Positions 33,931-41,043 of a DNA stretch of 64,000 nt are shown here, in pieces. How positions within the stretch are numbered: the stretch's first letter is position 1; each line of letters opens with the position of its first letter. A program made the translations under genes and the position numbers. Origin of the DNA: VFZP01 sp043730365 (GTDB taxonomy: Bacteria; Acidobacteriota; Terriglobia; Bryobacterales; Bryobacteraceae); the NCBI GenBank assembly GCA_043730365.1, contig JAYTKJ010000868.1, positions 10,452-74,451 on the forward strand, written 5' to 3'. The notes beneath the pieces were generated by a model. It saw only the letters and a list, made by a program, of their open reading frames with translations. It did no database searches and was not told the DNA's origin.

Positions 33931-35132
33931 CGCAACCCGGCGGTCTCGCGTGCTTGCGCAGGTTGCACCGGCACCGTGAAATCCAGCCAGCCGATCATCA
34001 TCTCTTCCCAAGTCTGATCGCCCCACCGTACTTCCTTCGTCGGATCCGGGTTCGCCTTGTTGTTCGGTGAATTGTCGTACCGCGCCACGCAATCGATGCG
34101 CGTGCCCGTGGGCAGCTTGATCGGTTCGGCGAGTTGATAAGCGAGTTGCCAGCCGAAGTCATACTTCGGCACCTCGAGCGCAATCTCTTCTCGCCCATCC
34201 GGATAGACGATCGTATATCGGAACGCCTTGCCGCGCACATGCATGTGCGGCATGAAGCTATGCAGCACCACCTCGGCGGGAGCCTTCCAGCTTGCCGTCA
34301 CCTTGTGGTCCGGCGCTCCCGCCGGAATCCTAAAGCCGGCATTGATCGCCCGGCCCGTGATGATCTGCTCTCGCACCGGCCCCTTCGCCAGCCGAAGCCC
34401 GAAGCGGCTGCGGTCCTTGCGCGCCGTACCCGAAGGCGTATAGTGCATCTGAATTCGAAAGATCGTACCCGCCTTGACGCGCTTGGCGGTGCCCGGTTCG
34501 AAGACGTTGGCCGGATCGCCCGGCGCCCAGCCCACCAGTAGATCGGCTCCACTGTCGGCGCCCTCGCGTTTCCCGTCGGGCCCCAGCATAAACACGATCA
34601 CATGGTGAACCACGTCGCGTTGATCGGGCCGGATCTCGGCCGCTTCCACCCATATGTCTTCCTTGAGATTGCTGGGCACTTTGAAGTATTTGTAGGGCAC
34701 TACGCCGGTAGCGGGCACATCGTACTCCTCGCCGAGATCGAAAACCAGATCCGGCTTACCGATGTTCCAGCCCTCGGTGAATTCCCGCAGTGGCTGGCCG
34801 TGTTTCCTCTGGCCTTCCGGTGCGCCATTTTGCGCCCAGGTAGCGATGGTCTGTTTTTCGCCCTCACTCAATCGCCGGTCATTGCGGAAATGGCCGAACT
34901 TGGGGTCGGCGAGCCATGGCGGCATCTTTGCGGAAAGCACCGCCTGACGGATCGCTGCAGCCCAGGGGCGCACTTCCTGGTAGGTGCCGAGCGGCATAGG
35001 AGCAGCCTCTCCCTTGCGGTGGCACTCCACGCAACGCCTATCCAGGATGGGCGCCACGTCCTTGTGATAGGTGACCGTAGCGGCGGGAAGCAGCGCGGCA
35101 CCCGCCATCGCCATGACCGAAATTCGCACCAT
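33927..35132 (-). CDS. Cytochrome c / copper-dependent monooxygenase-like protein
   Basis: 401 aa from ATG 35,132, which is followed by a Sec signal (MVRISVMAMAGAALLPAA) and preceded by a GGGGG(T) stretch; an open upstream frame is not convincing. A heme c site CVECH ('HKDVAPILDRRCVECHRKGEAAPMPL') is followed by 'VLSAKMPPWLADPKFGHF', typical of exported mono-heme domains. The C-terminal part resembles the copper type II ascorbate-dependent monooxygenase family ('VVHHVIVFMLGPD', 'GTIFRIQMHYTPSG', 'VLHSFMPHMHVRGKAFRYTIVYPDGREEIA'), with His pairs in 'VHHV', 'MHYTP' and 'HMHV' as copper ligands. Together they suggest a periplasmic oxidoreductase; the substrate is unknown. It converges with the anti-sigma gene (4-bp overlap). 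Confidence 0.85.
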   Translation of the reverse strand: MVRISVMAMAGAALLPAATVTYHKDVAPILDRRCVECHRKGEAAPMPLGTYQEVRPWAAAIRQAVLSAKMPPWLADPKFGHFRNDRRLSEGEKQTIATWAQNGAPEGQRKHGQPLREFTEGWNIGKPDLVFDLGEEYDVPATGVVPYKYFKVPSNLKEDIWVEAAEIRPDQRDVVHHVIVFMLGPDGKREGADSGADLLVGWAPGDPANVFEPGTAKRVKAGTIFRIQMHYTPSGTARKDRSRFGLRLAKGPVREQIITGRAINAGFRIPAGAPDHKVTASWKAPAEVVLHSFMPHMHVRGKAFRYTIVYPDGREEIALEVPKYDFGWQLAYQLAEPIKLPTGTRIDCVARYDNSPNNKANPDPTKEVRWGDQTWEEMMIGWLDFTVPVQPAQARETAGLR

Positions 35133-35173
35133 CACACACCCCCTGTCGAAAACAATACCATAGGAGTCTGACA

Positions 35174-35701
35174 ATGAGAATACTGGATGTGGGCTGCGGG
35201 ATCAGGAAATACCCGGGGTCAATCGGCATTGATAACAACCCGGCTACCAAAGCCGACGTGTTAGTAGATCTGGACCATCTGCCCTATCCGTTTCGAGATT
35301 CCTCGTTTGACCAGATCCGCGTCATCCATGTCATTGAACACGTTGACAGTGTGATTAAGACTATGGAGGAGTTGGCGCGGCTGGCCAAACCTGGCGGCCG
35401 CATTACGCTGGCTACCCCGCACTACACTGATTTTTCTTCGTTTTGCGACCCAACCCATAAGTGGCACTTGAATACCTATTCATTCCGCTACTTTGGCGAC
35501 GACAACGCTGGTTTCGGCTATTATTCCCCCACAAAATTGCGTGAGATTTCCTGCCGTCTAAAGCTACTAGCACTGTGGAGGTATTCTGGCTTTGAATTGC
35601 TGGTCAACCATTGGCCGCGTTTCCGGAAGTTCTGGGAACACTATCTCTGTTTTGTGATCCGGGGCAAGGTGATGGAGTTTGAGTTCGAAGTCCTGAAATA
35701 A
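35174..35701 (+). CDS. Class I SAM-dependent methyltransferase domain protein
   Basis: 175 aa. 'MRILDVGCGIRKYPGSIGID' is motif I (GxGxxxxxG-like), 'ADVLVDLDHLPYPFRDSSFDQIRVIHVIEHVDSVIKTMEELARLAKPGGRITLATPH' covers motifs II-III. The last ~60 residues lack a known fold signal. Excellent ribosome site TAGGAG at 35,161-35,166, 7 bases before the ATG. It is divergent from the monooxygenase gene with 41 bp between and followed 7 bp later by yraN. The small size and lack of a substrate domain prevent any substrate prediction. Confidence 0.8.
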   Translation: MRILDVGCGIRKYPGSIGIDNNPATKADVLVDLDHLPYPFRDSSFDQIRVIHVIEHVDSVIKTMEELARLAKPGGRITLATPHYTDFSSFCDPTHKWHLNTYSFRYFGDDNAGFGYYSPTKLREISCRLKLLALWRYSGFELLVNHWPRFRKFWEHYLCFVIRGKVMEFEFEVLK

Positions 35702-35708
35702 CAACTTA

Positions 35709-36137
35709 ATGTGGCTCAACCCGTTGTTCCGTTTGGCAGATCGTCTTCGGAGGCGCACTCGCCGTTCCCATCTCGATCCTGCCCATGCGCTCGGTCGTGA
35801 TGGGGAGGACCTCGCCCACCGCCACCTGCAGCGAGCCGGCATGCTGGTGGTGGCTCGCAACTACCGCACGCCAGGGGGCGCGGCCGAAGTCGATCTGATT
35901 GCCCGCGATGGGGCGACGCTAGTGTTTGTTGAGGTGAAAACGCGCGAGACCGACGAGTTTGGCTCCCCGGACCGGGCCATAGATCCTATCAAGAAAGATA
36001 AGATCCGCAGGGCTGCCCTCAACTACTTGCGCCGCTCCTCGCATGATCCGTCCCAAGTCCGGTTCGACGTGGTCTCGATCGTCACCGGCGGGAGGGTTCC
36101 GCGTCTGGATCATTTTCGGGACGCTTGGACTCTCTGA
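35709..36137 (+). CDS. yraN: YraN-family (UPF0102) endonuclease-fold protein
   Basis: 142 aa. Signature blocks of the family are visible: 'GRDGEDLAHRHLQRAGMLVVARNYRTPGGAAEVDLIARDGATLVFVEVKTRET' with the E-x(n)-D-x-[LI]-I-x(9-12)-V-F-V-E-V-K pattern of the restriction-endonuclease-like fold, then 'IDPIKKDKIRRAALNYLRR' and 'VRFDVVSI'. Function unknown; proposed nuclease-like role. It overlaps nothing and is followed by a membrane protein gene. Confidence 0.9.
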   Translation: MWLNPLFRLADRLRRRTRRSHLDPAHALGRDGEDLAHRHLQRAGMLVVARNYRTPGGAAEVDLIARDGATLVFVEVKTRETDEFGSPDRAIDPIKKDKIRRAALNYLRRSSHDPSQVRFDVVSIVTGGRVPRLDHFRDAWTL

Positions 36138-36213
36138 TGCCTCGAATCTATTAAGGCGACTCCTGGACCACACTGAGGTGTTGTCTAAATGCGGTCTTGC
36201 CGATTCGTTAGGA

Positions 36214-36669
36214 ATGACGATTCGGCTGCCGGTTTGTTCTTCCGTTTTCGGCCCCGTCTCCGCCACGGTGGTCTTGCTGGCTGCCGGTCCGCTCGCCATC
36301 TGGTCCCTGGTCATGTTTCTGATGCTTTTGTCGGGGGTCGTTGACTTGGGCCTCCCCGGTGTCACCAACTACCTGGCTTTACTGGTCGTTTCCCTGCTCG
36401 GGGCGCTGGCTTGCCGTCGCGCGATCAACGTGCTTCGCAGCCGCCAGGGTGGCGCAGAACGCCGCTCGCGGGCAGCGCGGGCACTGATGCTGGTCGGGAT
36501 CGTCGCCGTTTCTCAAGTTCCTGTCACAATGTGGGCCAATCAGTCCATGGAGGACACGCTCCACGGTCCGTTGCTGTTCATGTTGGTTGGGGGCCTGATC
36601 GCGGCACTAAGCGGCGCCGTGGTCAACCTCCTGCCCCGCACTTCGGTGGACGAAACGAAGCACTTTTGA
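36214..36669 (+). CDS. Small multi-pass membrane protein
   Basis: About 151 aa. It has four hydrophobic spans: 'VSATVVLLAAGPLAIWSLVMFLML', 'YLALLVVSLLGALACRRAI', 'LMLVGIVAVSQVPVTMWA' and 'LLFMLVGGLIAALSGAVVNLLP'. Start is uncertain: ATG 36,214 with weak AGGA directly before, or TTG 36,181, where GAGG precedes. I do not recognise the family. It lies between yraN and the Gfo/Idh/MocA gene on the same strand. Likely inner membrane. Confidence 0.6.
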   Translation: MTIRLPVCSSVFGPVSATVVLLAAGPLAIWSLVMFLMLLSGVVDLGLPGVTNYLALLVVSLLGALACRRAINVLRSRQGGAERRSRAARALMLVGIVAVSQVPVTMWANQSMEDTLHGPLLFMLVGGLIAALSGAVVNLLPRTSVDETKHF

Positions 36670-36731
36670 ACCACTGGGGGCACCGGCACGAACTCGACAA
36701 TGGTGGCGGTGCTAAAATCTGTTCTGATCCC

Positions 36732-38024
36732 ATGGACGCCAACAATCCCCGTCGTGAATTCATCAAGAGCGCAGCCACGGCCGCCTTTACCACCGCCATT
36801 TTCACAGGCAACGTCAAGGGGGCCAATGACCGTGTAGCCGCGGCTTTCATTGGAGTCGGCCGCATGGGGCAGGGCAACATGGGCGCCGCCATGAAGCAGG
36901 ACAACTTGCAGATCACCACGATTTGCGATGTCTATAAGCCGAACCTCGACAAAGCCGTCGGTATGACTGAAGGCAAGGCCAAAGGCGTGAAGGATTTTCG
37001 CGAAGTGCTGGCCGACAAATCGATCGACGTGGTGTGTATCGCCACTCCCGATCACTGGCACGCCTACATGAGCGTGGAGGCTTGCAAGGCTGGCAAAGAC
37101 GTCTATGTCGAAAAGCCCATCTGCGTGACCGTGGATGAGGGCACCAAGATGGTGCAGGCTGCGCGTAAGTACAATCGCGTCGTGCAGGCCGGGACCATGC
37201 AGCGTTCGGGCGTTCATTTTCAAAAGGCCGCCGAAATCGTCAAGAGCGGGCAGATCGGTGAAGTCAACTTCGTAAGGACTTGGAACTACGGGCTGTCAAA
37301 GAAGGAAGGCATCGGGAACCCCGCTGACACTGCTCCGCCGGCTGACCTCGATTGGGATCTCTGGCTTGGACCTGCGCCGAATCGGCCTTTCAACGCGAAT
37401 CGGTTCGGCGTCGACCCCAAGGCCTTTTCTCATTTCCGCTGGTTCTGGGACTACGCCGGCGGCATGATGACCGATTGGGGCGTGCACCTGCTCGACATCG
37501 TGCAAATGGCGTTCAACGAGCAGATGCCCAAAGCCGTGACGGCCCTGGGCGGGAAGTTCTGGCTCACCGACAATCGGGAAACGCCGGATACGCTGGTGGT
37601 GAGCTACGAATATCCCAACTTCCTGGCCACCTACGAGAATCGCAACTCCAGTAGCGAATCGATGTTTGGCAAAGGCTACGGCATCCTGTTCCACGGCTCC
37701 AAGGGCACCTTGTTCGTGGATCGCTCTTTGTACAAACTCGTGCCGGAGAAGGGAAGCGATCTCACCGAAGTGGAGGTCAAGGCTTCCAACAACACGAACG
37801 TAGCGCATTGGGCAAATTTTCTCGATTGCGTCAAGACGCGTCAGAAGCCGAACAGCGACATCGAAATTTGCCAGCGTTCTTCGACTACATGCCTGCTGGG
37901 TAACGTGGCCCTGCGTAGCGGCATCCGGATTGACTGGGACGAAAAGAAGTGGACCACCGTGCAGCCCGAAGCCCGGAAGTTCCTTTCCAAGGAAGACCGC
38001 AAGCCCTGGCGGATCAAAGTCTAA
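36732..38024 (+). CDS. Gfo/Idh/MocA-family oxidoreductase with Tat leader
   Basis: 430 aa from ATG 36,732; an upstream open extension has no protein-like character. The leader 'NNPRREFIKSAATAAFTTAIFTGNVKG' has an RREFIK twin-arginine motif and an alanine-rich h-region. The Rossmann domain 'RVAAAFIGVGRMGQGNMGAAM' follows (GxGxxG), then 'VVCIATPDHWHAYMSVEACKAGKDVYVEKPICVTVDEGTKMVQAARKYNRVVQAG' (EKP motif) and 'MMTDWGVHLLDIVQMAF' (catalytic HL(D) region). NAD(P)-dependent sugar or inositol-type oxidoreductase; Tat export is usual in acidobacteria and planctomycetes for this subgroup. It converges with the Rpn-like gene (4-bp overlap). Confidence 0.92.
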   Translation: MDANNPRREFIKSAATAAFTTAIFTGNVKGANDRVAAAFIGVGRMGQGNMGAAMKQDNLQITTICDVYKPNLDKAVGMTEGKAKGVKDFREVLADKSIDVVCIATPDHWHAYMSVEACKAGKDVYVEKPICVTVDEGTKMVQAARKYNRVVQAGTMQRSGVHFQKAAEIVKSGQIGEVNFVRTWNYGLSKKEGIGNPADTAPPADLDWDLWLGPAPNRPFNANRFGVDPKAFSHFRWFWDYAGGMMTDWGVHLLDIVQMAFNEQMPKAVTALGGKFWLTDNRETPDTLVVSYEYPNFLATYENRNSSSESMFGKGYGILFHGSKGTLFVDRSLYKLVPEKGSDLTEVEVKASNNTNVAHWANFLDCVKTRQKPNSDIEICQRSSTTCLLGNVALRSGIRIDWDEKKWTTVQPEARKFLSKEDRKPWRIKV

Positions 38025-39043
38025 AGCGCGGCGAGCGCGGCTCGTGCCTGCTCTTCATCTGCGGCCGTGAGCGCCTCGTCGGCCAGATCATGGAGTTGCT
38101 CAAGATCGGTCAATGCCTCGAGGCTTGCCGGAATCGGGACCGATGGGAATCGCTTGGCCAGGATGTGCCTTACTGACCGACGAGCCTCGGCAAGTTTGCC
38201 TTCATCTTGGCCCTTCGCCAGTCCCGTAGCGAGGCCCTTCGCCAGGCCAGATGCCAAGCCCGACTCCAGGCCGGATGCCAGGCCGGATGCCAAGCCCAAC
38301 GCGCGACCCTCCGCCTCTCCGCGTTCCCGAGATTCTTTCTCCCAGACCTCGATCAGCGGCTTAAGAAAGCTGGACTGGCGCATCAATTCGGGAGTGAGAA
38401 ATTCTTTGATCATCCTTTTCTCCAGCAGGTCAATTAACCTGTTCCGATCATAGCGTAGGCCACCGAGGGTTGCGAAGACGCCAGCCAGGTCCGCTGCCAA
38501 CTCCTTGCTCTGAACCCGAACAATTTCGTCAGCCGCCCGCTCCAGATCGCGATCAGACGCTCTGGCCAGCGCCACCAGCGGCAGCATCCCTGGCCTCTGC
38601 AAGGCGAAGAGAATTTCCGGATCGAGTTCCCACAGCCTGACGATCGTGTATCGAAACTCAATCCTCAGCTGTCCGGCCCGAGCCTCGGCGTGCTCGGGCA
38701 CCCGCGCCGCCGCGGCGTGTTCAACCGGCAGAATCAGGAAGCTATCCAGGGGCGCGGTGGAATCACACAAAAAGCGATAGGTCGCATAGCGCAATAATCG
38801 CTCGGGCATCCCTGATCCAGGCTGGTTCTGAAACTCCAGATGGATGTAGCGCACCGCCCCGTTCGGCGAACGCACTTCATAAAGGTGATCCAGGTAAACC
38901 GTCGGCGGGCCTAGTTCCCGCTCCAACTCTCGCACTTCCACGTCGGCATCAATGGGAATTCCGGCAAAGAGATGAAGCAGCGCGCGAGGCTCGGTCTCGG
39001 CAAGCAGCTTGAAGGCCCGATCATACGGATTCCGCATCTCCAC
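38021..39043 (-). CDS. Rpn-family nuclease/transposase-like protein with GLxS-type repeats
   Basis: 340 aa (GTG 39,043; ATG 39,037 is an equal alternative). N-terminal ~250 residues resemble the recombination-promoting nuclease family (RpnC/PDDEXK-like; 'NPYDRAFKLLAETEPRALLHLFAG', 'YEVRSPNGAVRYIHLEFQNQPGSGMPERLLRYATYRFL'). E-x-Q in 'HLEFQNQ' could be part of the catalytic core, with Asp earlier in 'YLDHLYEV'. Residues 250-277 are seven tetrapeptide repeats (GLAS/GLES/GLAK/GLAT), then a charged helical tail with 'LDDLEQLHDLADEALTAA'-like content. Converges with the Gfo/Idh/MocA gene. In this family the repeated tail varies between copies. Confidence 0.8.
   Translation of the reverse strand: MEMRNPYDRAFKLLAETEPRALLHLFAGIPIDADVEVRELERELGPPTVYLDHLYEVRSPNGAVRYIHLEFQNQPGSGMPERLLRYATYRFLCDSTAPLDSFLILPVEHAAAARVPEHAEARAGQLRIEFRYTIVRLWELDPEILFALQRPGMLPLVALARASDRDLERAADEIVRVQSKELAADLAGVFATLGGLRYDRNRLIDLLEKRMIKEFLTPELMRQSSFLKPLIEVWEKESRERGEAEGRALGLASGLASGLESGLASGLAKGLATGLAKGQDEGKLAEARRSVRHILAKRFPSVPIPASLEALTDLEQLHDLADEALTAADEEQARAALAAL
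38213..38296 (-). repeat. Tandem 12-bp repeats coding GLxx tetrapeptides
   Basis: Seven units of 12 bp within the Rpn-like gene encode GLAS, GLAS, GLES, GLAS, GLAK, GLAT, GLAK. Unit identity is imperfect, with GCCAGGCCGGAT-type units alternating. Such a simple tandem array can expand or contract in frame and vary the length of the linker between nuclease domain and tail. Confidence 0.8.
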
Positions 39044-39078
39044 TTAGACAGTGTGGAACCACCGGGAAAGATCTCACG

Positions 39079-40116
39079 CTAATTCAGGAAATAAGTACGG
39101 TACAAGGTGTCGCGTTGTTTAGGCACAAACCCGGCGTCGCGGATCAGATGCCGCAGATCCTCTTCGGTGGCGTGATTGCGCGCGCCCGCGGCCGAGACCA
39201 CGTTCTCCTCGATCATGATGCTACCCACATCGTTGCCGCCAAAGCGTAAACCAACTTGGCACGTCTTCAAGCCCTGCGTCACCCAGGACGACTGCACGTT
39301 GAGAATGTTGCTCAGGAAAATGCGCGAAATCGCCAGCGTGCGCAAGTACTCAACCGCAGTGGCTTCCTCTTTGACAAAGCGGCCTAGCGACGTATTCTCC
39401 CGTTGGAAACTCCAGGGAATGAACGCCGTAAACCCGCCGGTGTCTTCCTGGATCTGACGCACCAGTTCGAAGTGATTGACGCGCTGCTCGATCGTCTCCC
39501 CACAGCCGAACATCATCGTCGCTGTCGTGCGCATCCCCAGCGCGTGCGCCGTGCGATGCACGTCCACCCAGTCCTGCGATGAGCATTTCAGGCGGCTGAT
39601 GCGGTGCCGCACGGCATCGTCTAATATCTCGGCGCCGCCGCCGGGGATCGAGTCCAGCCCGGAGTCACGCAAGCGAGCAATGGTGTCACGGAGGCTGAGG
39701 CCGCTGATGTCGGCGATGTTAGTCACTTCCGGAGCCGACAAGCAGTGCAGATGAATCGAAAACCGCTTCTTGATGGCGCGGAAAAGGTCTTCGTACCAGT
39801 CGATCTTCAGGTCCGGATGCAATCCACCTTGCATCAATATTCCCGTGCCACCCAGATCGAGCGTCTCCTGGATCTTCTCAAAGATCGATTCGTGAGACTG
39901 CACGTAGCCTTCCTTGTGGCCCATCGGCCGGTAGAAGGCGCAGAAGCTGCAATATTCAGTGCAGAAGTTGGTGTAGTTGATATTGCGGTCGATGATATAG
40001 CTGACGATACCTTCCGGATGCAGCTTGCGCCGCTGGGCGTCTGCCTCCATGCCGATTCCGACAAGGTCGTCGCTTGCGAACATTTCGATGGCTTGCTGGC
40101 GGGTCATCATCGTCAT
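39079..40116 (-). CDS. mqnC: Cyclic dehypoxanthinyl futalosine synthase MqnC
   Basis: 345 aa. The radical SAM site is 'NFCTEYCSFCAFYR' (CxxxCxxC), followed by the family's 'GVLMQGGLHPDL'-like 'GILMQGGLHPDLKIDWYEDLFRAIKKRF', 'DIPGGGAEIL' type 'DSIPGGGAEILDD' and 'ATMMFGCGETIEQRVNHFELVRQIQEDTGGFTAFIPWSFQRENTSLG'. MqnC catalyses cyclisation in the futalosine route to menaquinone. The N-terminal 'MTMMTRQQAIEMF' start is at ATG 40,116, overlapping by 4 bases the stop of mqnA, so the two are translated together. Cells with this route use menaquinone for respiration. Confidence 0.95.
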   Translation of the reverse strand: MTMMTRQQAIEMFASDDLVGIGMEADAQRRKLHPEGIVSYIIDRNINYTNFCTEYCSFCAFYRPMGHKEGYVQSHESIFEKIQETLDLGGTGILMQGGLHPDLKIDWYEDLFRAIKKRFSIHLHCLSAPEVTNIADISGLSLRDTIARLRDSGLDSIPGGGAEILDDAVRHRISRLKCSSQDWVDVHRTAHALGMRTTATMMFGCGETIEQRVNHFELVRQIQEDTGGFTAFIPWSFQRENTSLGRFVKEEATAVEYLRTLAISRIFLSNILNVQSSWVTQGLKTCQVGLRFGGNDVGSIMIEENVVSAAGARNHATEEDLRHLIRDAGFVPKQRDTLYRTYFLN

Positions 40117-40949
40117 AAAGAGTGTGCTGTTCCTGATCGTAGCATTGACGACAGCTTCTGAAACTCGGCCAAGCCTGCCCGCTCGCGCGGTCCGATCCGG
40201 AAGACGATACGGCGAGCCAAGTACTCGCGCACTAACGACGGCTCAAGGCCGCGGGACGCCGCTTCGCCGGTCACAATTTCGTCCAGATGGGCCAGTCCAA
40301 AATCGAGCGAGCTGGAAAAGGACCGTCCCAGAGTCTCCCCATCCCAACGCCGCACCAACTCCGGGCGGCCCGCCCAGAGCGCGAACACCATGGGCAGGCC
40401 CGTGAGGGAGAGCCACTCGGCACCCAGATCCAGGCAGTAGTACGGCATGGTGCTTGGGTCCACCCGCAAGGCTGGGTCGCCGATCAGGAGCGCCGCATCG
40501 GCCTGGGCCAGCATCGGCTCCAACGCGGGTGCTAGCTCAAAGGTTCCCGGGGTGACACCATAGCTCTCCTGGAGAACAATGCGCGATAGCCGAACGGAGG
40601 TGCGCGAGCCGGAATCAACCGCTACCGTGCGGATCCGGCTTGGCTCAACCTTGGAAATAAGGAGTATGCTGCGTACGGCACCCAGACAAGCAATGCCGGT
40701 TCCGGCCACCGCCTCCAGCCCTTGGCGCTCGATCTCAGCCACCGGCACGATGCCCAGATCCGCGCTCCCCGATTCCACCTGGCGGGCGCACTCGGACGGA
40801 ACGCAAAACTGCAGCTCAAAATCGTGCCGCTCCGGTCCATGCTGCATGCCCCAAACCAGCGGAACCGTGTTGAGATAACTGACGGCCGCCAGACGCGGTG
40901 GGCGTGGGATCGCGCTCAATTTCCTAGGGTAGCACCTGAGATTGATCAC
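40113..40949 (-). CDS. mqnA: Chorismate dehydratase MqnA
   Basis: 278 aa. 'PPRLAAVSYLNTVPLVWGM' is the start of the MqnA/MqnD fold (periplasmic-binding-protein-like), with 'SGSADLGIVPVAEIERQGLEAVAGTGIACLGAVRSILLISKVEPSRIRTVAVDSGSRTSVRLSRIVL' as the core. It catalyses the first step (chorismate to 3-enolpyruvoyl benzoate) of futalosine-type menaquinone synthesis. Start: GTG 40,949; a TTG at 40,919 preceded by AGGA is an alternative that gives a more standard N-terminus. The stop overlaps the mqnC start by 4 bases. Downstream mqn genes (mqnB, D, E) are not in this window. Confidence 0.9.
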   Translation of the reverse strand: MINLRCYPRKLSAIPRPPRLAAVSYLNTVPLVWGMQHGPERHDFELQFCVPSECARQVESGSADLGIVPVAEIERQGLEAVAGTGIACLGAVRSILLISKVEPSRIRTVAVDSGSRTSVRLSRIVLQESYGVTPGTFELAPALEPMLAQADAALLIGDPALRVDPSTMPYYCLDLGAEWLSLTGLPMVFALWAGRPELVRRWDGETLGRSFSSSLDFGLAHLDEIVTGEAASRGLEPSLVREYLARRIVFRIGPRERAGLAEFQKLSSMLRSGTAHSL

Positions 40950-41043
40950 GGCGCAGGTGGAGCGGAAACTTCCCCCTATGTTAATGTAAGATCAGGTGTT
41001 CGGTCCCGCGTCCTTACGTCGACTGACCGGAGAAAAAAGCAAA

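Noticed and set aside
36411..36731. N-terminal extension of the Gfo/Idh/MocA protein
   Set aside because: Overlaps the preceding membrane protein gene; the Tat leader begins exactly at 36,732.
38213..38296. Tandem repeats as a CRISPR array
   Set aside because: Units are 12 bp without spacers and encode a regular tetrapeptide in frame.
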